Source: Pseudomonas oleovorans subsp. oleovorans
GTDB lineage: Bacteria; Pseudomonadota; Gammaproteobacteria; Pseudomonadales; Pseudomonadaceae
NCBI RefSeq assembly: GCF_002197815.1
Contig: NZ_NIUB01000003.1
Span: forward strand, 62,001 to 126,000
Reading direction: 5' to 3'
Length of the DNA: 64,000 nt
Below the pieces are notes generated by a model, which had not been told where the DNA came from, made no database searches, and worked only from the letters and a program-made list of their open reading frames with translations. Each line of letters starts with the position of its first letter. Within the stretch, counting starts at the first letter, position 1. The translations under genes were made by a program, and so were the position numbers. Positions 8,923-19,346 of this stretch are shown piece by piece.

Positions 8923-9408
8923 ATGACCGACACACCCCTGGCTGCACGCCCTCACGACCACTCTCGCTGCGTCAGCCATGCTCTGGCCGAGGCCGAAGCC
9001 ATCTGCGCGCGCCAGGGCCTGCGCCTGACTGCTCTGCGCAAACGCGTGCTGGAACTGGTCTGGGCCAGTCACAAGCCACTCGGCGCCTATGACATCCTCG
9101 GCGTATTGAGCGATGAAGACGGTCGCCGCGCGGCGCCGCCCACGGTGTACCGCGCACTGGATTTCCTGCTGGAAAACGGCCTGGTACACCGCATCGCATC
9201 ACTTAACGCCTTCGTCGGCTGCAGCCATCCCGAGCACCCGCATCAGGGCCAGTTCCTGATCTGCCGAGCGTGCCATGCGGCGACCGAACTGGAACAAGCC
9301 ACCATCAGTCAGGCCATCGTCGACAGTGCAGCCGGCGTCGGCTTCGTCGTCGAGGGTCAGACCGTGGAAGTCGTCGGCCTGTGCGCCGGCTGCAAGGGCA
9401 CGGCATGA
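8923..9408 (+). CDS. zur: Zinc uptake regulator Zur (Fur family)
   Basis: Zinc-responsive repressor, 161 aa. The N-terminal winged helix ([35 protein letters not shown]) is followed by a metal/dimer domain with [18 protein letters not shown] and a C-terminal CAGC. The two CxxC pairs (CRAC, CAGC) form the structural zinc site. The ATG at 8923 is used in preference to an in-frame TTG six bases upstream. It overlaps znuC by four bases (ATGA), so the two are translationally coupled. Confidence 0.96.
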   Translation: MTDTPLAARPHDHSRCVSHALAEAEAICARQGLRLTALRKRVLELVWASHKPLGAYDILGVLSDEDGRRAAPPTVYRALDFLLENGLVHRIASLNAFVGCSHPEHPHQGQFLICRACHAATELEQATISQAIVDSAAGVGFVVEGQTVEVVGLCAGCKGTA

Positions 9409-10193
9409 GCGACGCCCTAATCCGCCTCGACGGCGTCGCTGTCAGCTTCAACGGCCAGCCGGTGCTGGATAACGTGCAGCTCAGCGTACAGCCCGGCGAG
9501 ATCGTCACCCTGATCGGCCCCAACGGCGCCGGCAAGACCACCCTGGTGCGCGTGGTACTCGGCTTGCTCCAACCCGACAGCGGCAACGTGCGCCGAGCGC
9601 CGCGCCTGCGCATCGGCTACATGCCGCAAAAACTCCACGTCGACGCCACCCTGCCGCTCTCGGTGCTGCGTTTCCTGCGCCTGGTGCCTGGGGTGGATCG
9701 CAAGCGCGCTCTGGCAGCACTGGCCGAGGTCGGTGCCGAGCAGGTGATCGACAGCCCGCTGCAGAGCATTTCCGGTGGCGAGATGCAGCGCGTACTGCTG
9801 GCCCGCGCCCTGCTGCGCGAGCCGCAGTTGCTGGTGCTCGACGAGCCGGTACAAGGCGTCGACGTCGCCGGCCAGGCCGAGCTGTATCGGCTGATCTCAC
9901 GGCTGCGCGAACGGCATGGCTGCGGCGTACTGATGGTCTCGCACGACCTGCATCTGGTGATGAGCGCCACCGATCAGGTGGTTTGCCTCAACCGCCATGT
10001 GTGCTGCTCGGGGCACCCGGAGCAGGTCAGTGGCGACCCGGCCTTTATCGAACTGTTCGGCCAGGACGCCAAGAGCCTGGCCGTCTACCACCACCATCAT
10101 GACCACGATCACGACCTGCATGGCGGCGTGGTCAAGCCCGGCCTGACGATTCACGGCCCGGCCCACGTCCACGGCCCGAACTGTAAACACTGA
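9405..10193 (+). CDS. znuC: Zinc ABC transporter ATP-binding protein
   Basis: ATPase of the ZnuABC importer, 262 aa. Walker A is GPNGAGKTT (about residue 38), the ABC signature is ISGGEMQRV (about 125) and Walker B is [13 protein letters not shown]. The His-rich C-terminal tail (HHHHDHDHD, then [10 protein letters not shown]) is typical of Pseudomonas ZnuC and may bind zinc. The start overlaps the zur stop and the end overlaps the znuB start by one base, so zur-znuC-znuB is one operon. Confidence 0.97.
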   Translation: MSDALIRLDGVAVSFNGQPVLDNVQLSVQPGEIVTLIGPNGAGKTTLVRVVLGLLQPDSGNVRRAPRLRIGYMPQKLHVDATLPLSVLRFLRLVPGVDRKRALAALAEVGAEQVIDSPLQSISGGEMQRVLLARALLREPQLLVLDEPVQGVDVAGQAELYRLISRLRERHGCGVLMVSHDLHLVMSATDQVVCLNRHVCCSGHPEQVSGDPAFIELFGQDAKSLAVYHHHHDHDHDLHGGVVKPGLTIHGPAHVHGPNCKH

Positions 10194-10981
10194 TGCCTGA
10201 CTTTCTCCTCAACGCTCTGCTCGCCGGCCTGGCGCTGGCCTTGGTAGCCGGCCCGCTCGGCTCCTTCGTGGTCTGGCGGCGCATGGCCTATTTTGGCGAC
10301 ACGCTGTCCCATGCCGCCCTGCTCGGCGTGGCGCTGGGCCTGCTGCTCGACGTCAGCCCGACCCTCACCGTGACCGTCGGCTGCGTGCTGCTCGCCGTGC
10401 TGCTGGTGACCCTGCAGCAGCGCCAGCCACTGGCCTCCGACACCCTGCTGGGTATCCTCGCCCACAGCACCCTGTCACTGGGCCTGGTGGCGCTGAGCTT
10501 CATGCATGACGTGCGCATCGACCTGATGAGCTACCTGTTCGGCGACCTGCTCGCCGTCAGCCCCACCGATCTGGCCTGGATCATCGGCGGCAGTGCGCTG
10601 GTGCTGGCGCTGCTGGCCTGGCTGTGGCGGCCACTGCTGGCAATCACCGTGCACGAGGAACTGGCGCGGGTCGAAGGCCTACCGGTCGCGGCAATCCGCC
10701 TGGCGCTGATGCTGCTGATCGCTGTGGTAATCGCCGTGGCGATGAAGATCGTCGGTGTGCTGCTGATCACTTCCCTGCTAATCATCCCCGCCGCCGCCGC
10801 CCAGCGCCACGCACGCACGCCGGAACAGATGGCCGTGGGCGCCAGCCTGCTAGGCCTGCTGGCGGTGTGTTGCGGCCTGGCGCTGTCCTGGTATCAGGAC
10901 ACGCCGGCCGGACCGTCCATCGTGGTCAGCGCTGCTGCGTTGTTCCTGGCCAGCTTTGCGCTGCCCAAGCGCAATAGCTGA
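10193..10981 (+). CDS. znuB: Zinc ABC transporter permease
   Basis: Inner-membrane channel of the zinc importer, 262 aa, ABC-3 family, with about eight hydrophobic segments. The family-typical motif RRMAYFGDTLSHAALLGVALG lies at about residues 27-47. The ATG overlaps the znuC stop (TGATG). It is the last gene of the zinc operon; a lipoprotein gene follows 89 bases later. Confidence 0.96.
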   Translation: MPDFLLNALLAGLALALVAGPLGSFVVWRRMAYFGDTLSHAALLGVALGLLLDVSPTLTVTVGCVLLAVLLVTLQQRQPLASDTLLGILAHSTLSLGLVALSFMHDVRIDLMSYLFGDLLAVSPTDLAWIIGGSALVLALLAWLWRPLLAITVHEELARVEGLPVAAIRLALMLLIAVVIAVAMKIVGVLLITSLLIIPAAAAQRHARTPEQMAVGASLLGLLAVCCGLALSWYQDTPAGPSIVVSAAALFLASFALPKRNS

Positions 10982-11070
10982 TGGCGCGCTCTGCGTAGCC
11001 GATCAAGATGAAATCAGCGGTACGAACCTGTATGATTGCGCGTTTTTTGCACAATTCGAGACGCGTAGTT

Positions 11071-11916
11071 ATGAGGTCGTTCGCTTTTCGTGGTCTTCCG
11101 CTTTTTCTGGTTCTACTTCTGGCCGGTTGCCAGAGCAGCCAGCAGCACAGCCTTCCGCCGGTCGACGATCTGGTCGTCGCCTTCCGTCAGCTCGACCTGA
11201 GCCTGGCCGAAGAACGCCTCGACGACGCACGCAGCCAGCTCAGCACACTGCAGCAGCGCGCCAGCCGCGATACCCGTCTGGAGCAGTACCAGCGCCAGCT
11301 GGCCGAGGCCTATATGGAACAAGGTCGCGAAGCGCTGCAGCAGGGCGATCTGGATCGCGCCGCGCAGGCACTGGGCCAGGCCCGCAACCTGATGCCGCAG
11401 GCGCCGGCCCTGAGTCACGATCTCAACCAGGCCATCGACAGCGCCCGCGCTGCCCGCCAGGCAGCAGCCGAGCAACAGGCCCGCGAAGCGGCCGCCAAGC
11501 TCGATGCCGAGCGCCAGGAACAACTGCGTCAGCAGCGCCTAGACAGTGAGCGCCAGGCTGCCGCCAAGGTAGCAACCGCTCCGATAGCCGCAAGCCAGCC
11601 AGCACCAGTGGTCGAGAGCAAGCCCACAGCACGCCTGATCGATCCGAACGCCGCCACCAGCAGCGTGGCCATGCCTATGCTGGACAACCAGGACAACGAA
11701 AACCTGCGCCGCCTGCTCGACAGCGTGGCGGCGGATGTCGTGACCTTTCGCTGCGCCGTGCGCATCGAAGTACGCGAGGCCAAGGATTATCCCTGGGTTG
11801 CGGCGCTGTTGTCGGCACGCATCAAGAAACTCGACCCAAGCTTTCGTCCGCAGTTGAGCCAGAAGATCGCTCCGCAACAGGTGCCACGCCTGCTGTTGAG
11901 CCCAAAGCGCAACTGA
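11071..11916 (+). CDS. Putative lipoprotein between znuB and metN
   Basis: 281 aa. The lipobox LLLAGC with acylated Cys at about residue 20 marks a lipoprotein. The middle (about 40-185) is Ala/Gln/Arg/Glu-rich and probably a long helical coiled coil with TPR-like periodicity. The C-terminal part (about 215-275) is globular (FRCAVRIEVREAKDYPWVAALL). I choose the ATG at 11071 because it gives a proper lipoprotein signal; upstream in-frame ATGs do not. A gene at this position between znuB and metN is conserved in Pseudomonas, but I know no function. Confidence 0.8.
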   Translation: MRSFAFRGLPLFLVLLLAGCQSSQQHSLPPVDDLVVAFRQLDLSLAEERLDDARSQLSTLQQRASRDTRLEQYQRQLAEAYMEQGREALQQGDLDRAAQALGQARNLMPQAPALSHDLNQAIDSARAARQAAAEQQAREAAAKLDAERQEQLRQQRLDSERQAAAKVATAPIAASQPAPVVESKPTARLIDPNAATSSVAMPMLDNQDNENLRRLLDSVAADVVTFRCAVRIEVREAKDYPWVAALLSARIKKLDPSFRPQLSQKIAPQQVPRLLLSPKRN

Positions 11917-11988
11917 TGTCTGTCGCTTATCGGTAATGCCATTTTGTAATAACCATAGGCCAACAAAGATTTTCTAGACCTAAACACC

Positions 11989-12025
11989 GCCGGGTAAACT
12001 AGCGCCCTTTTGCGCCTCACCCGGC
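11989..12025 (+). other. Leader hairpin upstream of metN
   Basis: GCCGGGT and ACCCGGC pair around an inner GCGC stem, about 65 bases before the metN start. It could be a leader structure or a weak terminator. It does not match any riboswitch pattern I can recognise by eye. Confidence 0.3.
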
Positions 12026-12088
12026 GCCCGATGGCCGGCCCCTTCCACCTTGGGGCTCGCCCTTGAACACACCCAAAAGGTCGTTCGC

Positions 12089-13096
12089 GTGATCCAGTTT
12101 CAATCCGTCCACAAAGCCTACCGCGTCGCCGGTCGCGAGATTCCGGCGCTGCAGCCCACCACGCTGCAGGTCGGCAGCGGCCAGGTGTTCGGCATCATCG
12201 GCCACTCCGGCGCCGGCAAGAGCACCCTGCTGCGCCTGATCAACCGCCTGGAAGAACCCTCCGGCGGGCGCATCGAGATCGACGGTGTCGACGTCACCGC
12301 CCTCGATGCCAATGGCCTGCGCCGCTTCCGCCAGCAGGTCGGGATGATCTTCCAGCACTTCAACCTGCTGTCGTCGAAGACCGTGGCCGACAACATCGCC
12401 ATGCCGCTGCGTCTGGCCGGCGAACTGAGCCGTGCCGAAATCGACGCCCGCGTCGCCGAGCTGCTGGCCCGCGTCGGCCTGCAGGATCACGCCAACAAAT
12501 ACCCCGCGCAGCTCTCAGGCGGACAGAAACAGCGTGTCGGCATCGCCCGTGCGCTGAGCACGCGACCGAAGATCCTGCTGTGCGATGAGGCCACCAGCGC
12601 CCTCGACCCGCAGACCACCACCGCCGTGCTGCAGCTGCTGGCCGAGATCAACCGCGAACTGGGCCTGACCATCGTGCTGATCACCCACGAGATGGACGTG
12701 ATCCGCCGCGTCTGCGACCGGGTGGCGGTGATGGACGCCGGCATCATCGTCGAGGAAGGCCCGGTGGCCGAGGTGTTCCTGCACCCGCAGCACCCGACCA
12801 CGAAGCGTTTCGTGCAGGAGTCCGAGCACGTCGACGAAGCCGAGCAGCGCGATGACTTCGCCCATGTCGAAGGCCGTATCCTGCGCCTGACCTTCCAGGG
12901 CGAGGCCACCTACGCCCCGCTGCTGGGCACCGTAGCCCGTGAGACCGGGGTGGACTACAGCATCCTCGCCGGGCGCATCGACCGCATCAAGGACACCCCC
13001 TATGGCCAGCTCACCCTGGCCCTGACCGGTGGCGACATCGACGCCGCGCTGGCGCGCTTCGCAGCCGCCGACGTGCATCTGGAGGTACTGCGCTGA
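12089..13096 (+). CDS. metN: Methionine ABC transporter ATP-binding protein
   Basis: ATPase of the D/L-methionine importer, 335 aa. Walker A is GHSGAGKST (about 37), the signature is LSGGQKQRV (about 139), Walker B is [13 protein letters not shown], and a C-terminal NIL (ACT-like) domain (about 255-335) gives trans-inhibition by methionine. The GTG at 12089 ([13 protein letters not shown]) is chosen over an upstream ATG because it matches the usual MetN start. The stop overlaps the metI start (TGATG). Confidence 0.96.
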   Translation: MIQFQSVHKAYRVAGREIPALQPTTLQVGSGQVFGIIGHSGAGKSTLLRLINRLEEPSGGRIEIDGVDVTALDANGLRRFRQQVGMIFQHFNLLSSKTVADNIAMPLRLAGELSRAEIDARVAELLARVGLQDHANKYPAQLSGGQKQRVGIARALSTRPKILLCDEATSALDPQTTTAVLQLLAEINRELGLTIVLITHEMDVIRRVCDRVAVMDAGIIVEEGPVAEVFLHPQHPTTKRFVQESEHVDEAEQRDDFAHVEGRILRLTFQGEATYAPLLGTVARETGVDYSILAGRIDRIKDTPYGQLTLALTGGDIDAALARFAAADVHLEVLR

Positions 13097-13764
13097 TGCT
13101 CGAACAACTGCTGCCCAACGTGTTCTGGCCGGAAATCTGGCAGGCCAGCCTCGACACCCTGAACATGCTGCTCGGCTCGATGCTGTTCACCGTGCTGCTC
13201 GGCCTGCCACTTGGCGTGCTGCTGTTCCTCACCGGCCCGCGCCAACTGTTCGAGCAGAAAGCCCTGTATGGCGCGCTGTCGCTGGTGGTGAACATCCTGC
13301 GCTCGGTGCCTTTCGTCATCCTGCTGATCCTGATGATTCCCTTCACCGAGCTGCTGGTCGGCACCTCGCTGGGCGTGGCCGGCGCCATCCCGCCATTGGT
13401 GGTAGGCGCCACGCCGTTCTTCGCACGACTGGTGGAAACCGCCCTGCGTGAAGTCGAGCGCGGCATCATCGAAGCGACCCAGGCGATGGGCGCCACTACC
13501 TGGCAGATCATCACCCGCGCGCTGCTGCCCGAGGCGTTGCCCGGCCTGCTCGCGGCCACCACCGTCACCGCGATTACCCTGGTGTCTTACACCGCCATGA
13601 GCGGCCTGATCGGCGGCGGCGGCCTCGGAGACCTGGCCGTGCGCTACGGCTACCAGCGCTACCAACCGGACGTGATGGCCGTGACCGTGATCCTGCTGCT
13701 GATTCTGGTTCAGGTGCTGCAGATGGTCGGTGATCGACTGGTCATACATTTTTCTCGCAAGTAA
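13096..13764 (+). CDS. metI: Methionine ABC transporter permease
   Basis: 222 aa inner-membrane permease with about five hydrophobic segments. The permease EAA loop is visible as EATQAMGATTWQIITRALLPEALPG (about residues 130-155). It is translationally coupled to metN and followed 64 bases later by metQ. Together the three form the MetNIQ importer. Confidence 0.96.
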   Translation: MLEQLLPNVFWPEIWQASLDTLNMLLGSMLFTVLLGLPLGVLLFLTGPRQLFEQKALYGALSLVVNILRSVPFVILLILMIPFTELLVGTSLGVAGAIPPLVVGATPFFARLVETALREVERGIIEATQAMGATTWQIITRALLPEALPGLLAATTVTAITLVSYTAMSGLIGGGGLGDLAVRYGYQRYQPDVMAVTVILLLILVQVLQMVGDRLVIHFSRK

Positions 13765-13828
13765 TCACGACAAGCGGCGACTCGCTACCTGCGAGACCCG
13801 CACCAACCTTCCCAAAAGGAACCTTGAA

Positions 13829-14599
13829 ATGAAGAAGCTGCTGACTGCCATCGCCGCCTGCGCGGCCTTCTCGGCCCAGGCCGAAACCCTCAACGTCGCT
13901 GCCACCCCGGTGCCGCACGCGGAGATCCTCGAGTTCGTCAAACCGGCCCTGGCCAAAGAAGGCGTGGAGCTGAAGGTGCGTGTGTTCACCGACTACGTGC
14001 AGCCCAACCTGCAGGTACAGCAGAAGAACCTCGATGCCAACTTCTTCCAGCACCAGCCGTACCTGGACGAGTTCAACGCCAGCCGCAAGACCGAGCTGGT
14101 CAGCGTTGCCGGCGTGCACGTCGAGCCCTTCGGCGCCTACTCCAGCAAGATCAAGGATCTGAGCGAGCTGCCGCAAGGCGCCACCGTGGCCATCCCCAAC
14201 GATGCCACCAACGGCGGCCGTGCCCTGCTGCTGCTGCAGAAGGCCGGCGTGATCAAACTCAAGCCGGAAGCCGGCATCCTCGCCACGCCGAAGGACATCG
14301 TCGAGAACCCGAAAGCGATCAAGGTGCGTGAACTGGAAGCGGCCACCCTGCCGCGCGTACTGAGCCAGGTCGACCTTGCCCTGATCAACACCAACTACGC
14401 CCTGGAAGCCAAGCTGAACCCGACCAAGGACGCCCTGGCCATCGAAGGCAGCGACTCGCCGTACGTGAACATCCTGGTGACCCGCGCTGACAACAAGGAC
14501 AGCGAGGCCGTACAGAAGCTGGTCAAGGCCCTGCACAGCGCCGAAGTGAAGCAGTTCATCGAAGAGAAGTACCTGGGCGCCGTCGTCCCGGCGTTCTGA
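13829..14599 (+). CDS. metQ: Methionine-binding periplasmic protein (NlpA family)
   Basis: 256 aa substrate-binding protein of the MetNIQ system. The signal peptide ends at SAQA-ET (about residue 20), without a lipobox, so it is soluble in the periplasm rather than a lipoprotein as in E. coli. NlpA-family motifs are HAEILEFVKPAL and FFQHQPYLDEF. The ATG at 13829 has an AAAGGA ribosome site. A strong terminator follows at 14631. Confidence 0.95.
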   Translation: MKKLLTAIAACAAFSAQAETLNVAATPVPHAEILEFVKPALAKEGVELKVRVFTDYVQPNLQVQQKNLDANFFQHQPYLDEFNASRKTELVSVAGVHVEPFGAYSSKIKDLSELPQGATVAIPNDATNGGRALLLLQKAGVIKLKPEAGILATPKDIVENPKAIKVRELEAATLPRVLSQVDLALINTNYALEAKLNPTKDALAIEGSDSPYVNILVTRADNKDSEAVQKLVKALHSAEVKQFIEEKYLGAVVPAF

Positions 14600-14630
14600 T
14601 CGCCGCCGACCGCTCTTGCTGTAAACAATG

Positions 14631-14661
14631 CCGCGCCGCTGCAAAGCTGCGCGGTATTTTT
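14631..14661 (+). terminator. Rho-independent terminator of metNIQ
   Basis: CCGCGC...GCGCGG stem with an inner GCT/AGC pair, followed by TATTTTTAT, 31 bases after the metQ stop. Confidence 0.8.
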
Positions 14662-14718
14662 ATGCGTGGAATCTCAGCGATCCGTAGGGTGCGCCGTACG
14701 CACTGCCAACAATACGGA

Positions 14719-15573
14719 TCAGCGCCGCAGGCACTCCAGCAGACAATCCAGCGCCGGCTGGCGCTGCGCACGGCGCACCAGGGCAACCAGCTCGCGATGG
14801 AAGGTCAGCGCGCCCAGCTCGATCACCCACAGCCGCGTCGGCCGTTGCAGCCACAGGCCCGCACGCGGAACCAGGGCCACGCCCATACCGTTTTCCACCA
14901 GGCGCACGATGGCATCCAGTTCATCCAGCTCCAGCGCCTCACGTACGCTCAGGCGCTGCTCGCGCAGAAAGCGGCTGACCTGACGACCGCCGAACGAGGC
15001 GCGGTCGTAGCGCACGAAGGGCTGCTCCGCGAGCAGCCGCAGCGGGTCGTCGCCCGGCACGTCCAGCGGCGCAATAAGCACGAAAGGCTCCTGTGCCAGC
15101 GGCACTTCCAGGATTTCCTTGGGCAAGGCGAACGGCGGCTTGATCAACAGGGCCAGGTCCAGCTCACCGGCATCCAATTGGCTGAACAGCTGTAGGGAAA
15201 CGCCCGGCACCAGCTTCAGCTCGACGAGCGGTGCCAGCTGGCGAAAACGCGGTAAAGCCTCGGCCAGCAGACCAGTCTGCAAGGTAGCGATGGCACCGAC
15301 GCGCAACTCGCCCTGCCATTGATCGGCGGCCTGTGGCAGCGCCATCTGCGCATACAGCGCGAGCATCTGCTCGGCCAGCGGCAAGGCGTGCCGGCCGGCG
15401 GCGTTGAGCACGGCAGCGCGGCCACTGCGGTCGAACAGGCGCACGCCGAGGTGCTGCTCGAGTACGCGCATCTGCGCGCTGACCGCCGACTGGGTCAGCC
15501 CCACCTGCTGGCCAGCGGCAGCGAAGGTACCCAGGCGAGCGACGGTGACGAAGGTTTTCAGTTCGCGCAGCAT
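14719..15573 (-). CDS. LysR-family transcriptional regulator
   Basis: 284 aa. The N-terminal winged HTH (about residues 1-60; FAAAGQQVGLTQSAVSAQMRVLEQHLGVRLF) is followed by a periplasmic-binding-like effector domain (about 88-284). It is divergent from the glyoxalase-fold gene at 15717 across a 143-bp AT-rich gap, the usual place for a LysR target. That gene is the best candidate target; the effector is unknown. Confidence 0.9.
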   Translation of the reverse strand: MLRELKTFVTVARLGTFAAAGQQVGLTQSAVSAQMRVLEQHLGVRLFDRSGRAAVLNAAGRHALPLAEQMLALYAQMALPQAADQWQGELRVGAIATLQTGLLAEALPRFRQLAPLVELKLVPGVSLQLFSQLDAGELDLALLIKPPFALPKEILEVPLAQEPFVLIAPLDVPGDDPLRLLAEQPFVRYDRASFGGRQVSRFLREQRLSVREALELDELDAIVRLVENGMGVALVPRAGLWLQRPTRLWVIELGALTFHRELVALVRRAQRQPALDCLLECLRR

Positions 15574-15716
15574 CGAGGCCTCGATTGATCAAAAATATTT
15601 GAGCTTGCGCGCAAGGATATTCGCTTTAGAACAATTTTGCTGTTGATAGGCTGGTGCAATGAACACCGATGGCGGGTTTCACCCGCCCTACCCACAACAA
15701 TCAGAGGTATTGCGTG

Positions 15717-16142
15717 ATGGCCCTTGCTCCCTTTCACCTGGCGATTCCCGTGTACGACCTGGCTGCCGCGCGGCATTTCTACGGCGAGGTATTCGGCTGT
15801 GCCGAGGGTCGCAGCAGCGACCACTGGGTAGACTTCGACTTCTTCGGCCACCAGTTGGTGATCCATGAAGCGCCGAAGATGGCCTACCAGGAGTCGGCCG
15901 CCAGCAACCCCGTGGACGGCCACGACGTACCGGTGCCGCACTTCGGCGTGGTGCTCGGCTGGGCTGACTGGGAAGCGCTGGCCGAGCGCCTGCGCAGCCG
16001 CGAAACGAAATTCGTCATCGAGCCCTATGTACGCTTCAAGGACCAGGTCGGCGAGCAGGCCACCATGTTCCTCCTCGACCCCTGCGGCAACGCGCTGGAG
16101 TTCAAGGCGTTCAAGGACATCGGCCAGCTGTTCGCCAAGTGA
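15717..16142 (+). CDS. VOC (glyoxalase/bleomycin-resistance fold) protein
   Basis: 141 aa, one vicinal-oxygen-chelate unit pair. Likely metal ligands are His in [10 protein letters not shown] (near the N-terminus), His in VPHFGVVL and Glu in GNALEFKAF. Such proteins are dioxygenases, lyases or resistance proteins; the substrate cannot be told. The ATG at 15717 follows AGAGGT at good spacing, so I prefer it to an upstream ATG at 15669. Divergent from the LysR gene. Confidence 0.85.
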   Translation: MALAPFHLAIPVYDLAAARHFYGEVFGCAEGRSSDHWVDFDFFGHQLVIHEAPKMAYQESAASNPVDGHDVPVPHFGVVLGWADWEALAERLRSRETKFVIEPYVRFKDQVGEQATMFLLDPCGNALEFKAFKDIGQLFAK

Positions 16143-16175
16143 ACGCAGGCTACCTGGGGAGCGAGCAAATGCCGT

Positions 16176-19058
16176 TCAATCCAGTGGATTATCGATCTGC
16201 GCACGCAGCAGCTCGGCGAAGGTGCTCGCCTCCACCGGGCGGCTGATCAGAAAGCCCTGGATCTCATCGCAGTTCTGGCTCTTGAGAAAGTCCATCTGTG
16301 CCTGGGTTTCCACGCCCTCGGCCACCACTTTCAGCTCCAGGCTGTGAGCCATGGCGATGATCGCGCGGGTGATTGCGGCATCCTCGCCACCGGGTGACAG
16401 GTCGCGGATGAAGGTCTGGTCGATCTTCACGTAATGCACCGGGAAGCGCTTAAGGTAACTGAGCGAGGAATAGCCGGTGCCAAAGTCGTCGATGGCCAGC
16501 TTGACCCCCAGTTCGCGCAGCTGGCGGAAGGTGACGATGACGCTGTCGACGTTATCCAGCAGTTGGCTTTCGGTCAGCTCCAGTTCCAGATACTGCGGCG
16601 CCAGGCCGGTTTCTTCGAGCACCTGGCGCACCAGGCTGGTGAGGTTGCCCTGGCGCAACTGATACACCGAGATGTTCACCGACACCCGTATCTGCGCCAG
16701 CCCCTCCTCCTGCCACTGGCGCGCCTGGCGGCAGGCCTGACGCAGCACAAACTCGCCAATCGGTGCGATCAGCCCGGTTTCCTCGGCCAGACCGATGAAC
16801 TCGCTCGGCGGCACCATGCCCTGCTGCGGATGGCGCCAGCGCACCAGCGCCTCGGCGGCGTTGAGCTGGCCGTCGGCAAGGTTCAGCTTGGGCTGGTAGA
16901 ACACCTCCAGCTGGCCTTCGTCGATGGCCTTGCGCAGCTGGTTCTCCAGTTGCAGGCGCTCCAGGGTGCAGGCCTGCAGGTTGTCGGTGAAGAACTGGAA
17001 GGTGTTGCCGCCCAGGTGTTTGGCATGTTGCACGGCCATATTGGCCTGGCTGATCAGCGCGCTGATCTCGCGCGCGTAGTCCGGCATCAGGCTGATGCCC
17101 AGCGAGGCGCTGATCACCAGTTCGTGGCCACCAACGGTCATTGGCACACGCAACTTGGCCAGCAGCCGACTGGCCACCCGTGCCAGGCTGGAAAGGCTGC
17201 CATAGGCATCGAGGATGATGGCGAACTCATCACCCGAGAGCCGTGCAATGCAGTCAGCTTCCGGCACGGCCTGGGTCAGGCGACGGCTCATCTGCCGCAG
17301 CAATTGATCCGCCACTTCATGGCCGAGGCTGTCGTTGAGCAGCTTGAAGCGGTCCAGGTCGATATGCACCAGAGCGATGCTGCGGCCGCTCTGGCGGGCG
17401 CGCTGGCTGGCATCGTGCAGACGCTCCTTGAACAGGCTGCGGTTGGCCAGGCCGGTCAGATCATCGTAGTGCGACAGGTAGCGCAGGCGCTCCTCGGCCT
17501 CGCGCCGCGCACTGAGATCAGCGAAGAAGCCGACGATATGACTGGACCGACCGCTGGTATCGCGCACCAGATTGAGCTGCAACCATTGCGGATAGAGTTC
17601 ACCGCTCTTGCGCGTCTCGATCAGCTCACCCTGCCAGGTGCCGTTGCTGTCCAGCTCCTGGCGGATCAACTGATACTGCCTGCGCATCTCACCACTGCTG
17701 AACAGGCTGGTCACCGTGCGCCCGATCACTTCCTCGCTGCTGTAGCCGGTTACCGCACTGAAGGCGCGGTTGACTGCCAGCACGCGGTAGTCGGGGTCAA
17801 GAATGAAGATGCCCTCGCTGGCGGCCTCGAACACGGTCGCGGCCAGACGTTGCTGCTGCTCCTGCTGGCGCCGCGCGCTGACGTCACGTCGCGTGCCGAG
17901 CATGCGCCGGACACGACCGGCGGCGTCGCGCTCGACCGCACGGCCACGGTCTTCGACCCAGACCCAGTGGCCATCGACATGACGCACGCGGTACTCGATC
18001 TGGTAATCCTCGCTACGCCCCTTGAGGTGCTGAACCAGCGCTCGGCGCAGCCGTGGCAGGTCGTCCGGGTGCAGACGCGGGGTGAGGTCGCGCAGCATCA
18101 CCTGCACCTGCTCCGCCGTCAGACCGAACAGTTCATGCAAGTGCGAGTGATGCACCTGATCGCTTTCCAGATCCCAGTCCCACAGCCCCAGCTCACTGGC
18201 CTCCAGCGCCAGGGCCAGGCGCTCCTGGCTCTTGCCCAGGGCATGGGTCGCCTCGTCCAGCTCCAGGGTGCGCTCGGCCACGCGCATTTCCAGCGCACCA
18301 TGGGCACCGCGCAGCTCACGTTCGGCGCGACGGCGTTGCTCAACCTCGCGCGCCAGCTCTTCATTGAGCCCTTCGGCGCGCTGCTTGGCATGCTCCAGGT
18401 TGCTGATCAGCGCCAGGTTATAGAACCGTTGCAGCAGGCTGCGCTGTACCAGGCGGTTGACCTGCCAGGCCACGATCAGCAGGGCAAGAAACAGGATCAG
18501 CCCAAGCAGCCCCCAACCGCGTTGCAGGCTGTTGTCGGCCAGCAGCAGATAGGCCACCGAAGGCAGCAGGCAGGGCAAGGCGAAGCTGAGAAAGGCCGAC
18601 AAGCTGACGGCATAGGCCACGCTGGCCGACAGAATCGCCGCAGCGATCAGGCCATAAACCAGTGCCTGCTGATAGAAGACATCGGCCGGCACCAGCTCGA
18701 TCACGGCAAAGGCGAGGGTCAGGCCGGAGGCCCCCGCGCCGAACAGGAAGATGTTTCGCCAGTAGGGTTCGGCCTGGCGGCTCGGCAGCGCCGCGTTGAA
18801 GGCGTTCACCTGGGTCAGACGCAGCAGCACCAGCAACACCACCCAGCCCAACCATGCTGCGAGCATGAGGGCGCTCTGCTGACTCCACAGCAACAGGCTG
18901 CAGGCCAGCCCGACCAGCAGCATGAGCAACGTGGGCAGACGCGAGCCCTGAAACAACAGTCGGGTACGCTCGACGGCAATATCCGTGGCGAACTGACGTT
19001 CAGCCTGATGCGGGTCCAGCGTCACCTCTTGAACTTCGGCGCTAGTCGTGGCGGTCAT
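16176..19058 (-). CDS. Membrane PAS-PAS-GGDEF-EAL cyclic-di-GMP protein
   Basis: 960 aa. The N-terminus has about six or seven membrane segments (about 38-210), then a coiled coil (about 225-280), two PAS domains (about 285-395 and 405-515), a GGDEF domain (about 525-685) and an EAL domain (about 700-950). The cyclase motif reads SGDEF (about 606), so the first Gly is replaced. The EAL motifs are complete: EALVRW (about 734), [36 protein letters not shown]. It is therefore likely a phosphodiesterase with a regulatory or weak cyclase domain. It is divergent from uvrD, as in P. aeruginosa. The protein probably senses an inner-membrane signal. Confidence 0.93.
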   Translation of the reverse strand: MTATTSAEVQEVTLDPHQAERQFATDIAVERTRLLFQGSRLPTLLMLLVGLACSLLLWSQQSALMLAAWLGWVVLLVLLRLTQVNAFNAALPSRQAEPYWRNIFLFGAGASGLTLAFAVIELVPADVFYQQALVYGLIAAAILSASVAYAVSLSAFLSFALPCLLPSVAYLLLADNSLQRGWGLLGLILFLALLIVAWQVNRLVQRSLLQRFYNLALISNLEHAKQRAEGLNEELAREVEQRRRAERELRGAHGALEMRVAERTLELDEATHALGKSQERLALALEASELGLWDWDLESDQVHHSHLHELFGLTAEQVQVMLRDLTPRLHPDDLPRLRRALVQHLKGRSEDYQIEYRVRHVDGHWVWVEDRGRAVERDAAGRVRRMLGTRRDVSARRQQEQQQRLAATVFEAASEGIFILDPDYRVLAVNRAFSAVTGYSSEEVIGRTVTSLFSSGEMRRQYQLIRQELDSNGTWQGELIETRKSGELYPQWLQLNLVRDTSGRSSHIVGFFADLSARREAEERLRYLSHYDDLTGLANRSLFKERLHDASQRARQSGRSIALVHIDLDRFKLLNDSLGHEVADQLLRQMSRRLTQAVPEADCIARLSGDEFAIILDAYGSLSSLARVASRLLAKLRVPMTVGGHELVISASLGISLMPDYAREISALISQANMAVQHAKHLGGNTFQFFTDNLQACTLERLQLENQLRKAIDEGQLEVFYQPKLNLADGQLNAAEALVRWRHPQQGMVPPSEFIGLAEETGLIAPIGEFVLRQACRQARQWQEEGLAQIRVSVNISVYQLRQGNLTSLVRQVLEETGLAPQYLELELTESQLLDNVDSVIVTFRQLRELGVKLAIDDFGTGYSSLSYLKRFPVHYVKIDQTFIRDLSPGGEDAAITRAIIAMAHSLELKVVAEGVETQAQMDFLKSQNCDEIQGFLISRPVEASTFAELLRAQIDNPLD

Positions 19059-19346
19059 GGGCGATTTCTTGTAATGATTGCCTGAGGGGCCGCGGTGTTT
19101 TTCAGCTGCCTCAGCCCTGACGTCGCGGGAGAATACCCGAGACAGACGCTCTGCCCAACAATGATGTGGCCCCTTTCACAGCTTGACGCCCAACTTTTGG
19201 CGGGCACCGGCAGAGCATGATGGCCTTTGGCCGCCTGACCAGGCGCATCTGCGCCCTGACCTGCCAGTCGTCGGTTGCATCGGACGCGTTTCTCCACGCT
19301 CGGCCAACGGTTTGCCCTCCCCTGTCCGGCCCCCTAGAATGCCGCG

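Noticed and set aside
8857..9189. Longer znuA frame extending over the zur promoter and coding region
   Set aside because: The extension would cross the Zur box and the zur gene and removes the signal peptide from the N-terminus.
16434..19085. An 883-codon open frame on the plus strand opposite the GGDEF/EAL gene
   Set aside because: It mirrors the coding strand of a clearly conserved protein, is rich in Gln/His/Leu from reverse reading of Leu/Gln codons, and has no domain. GC-rich third positions keep such antisense frames open.
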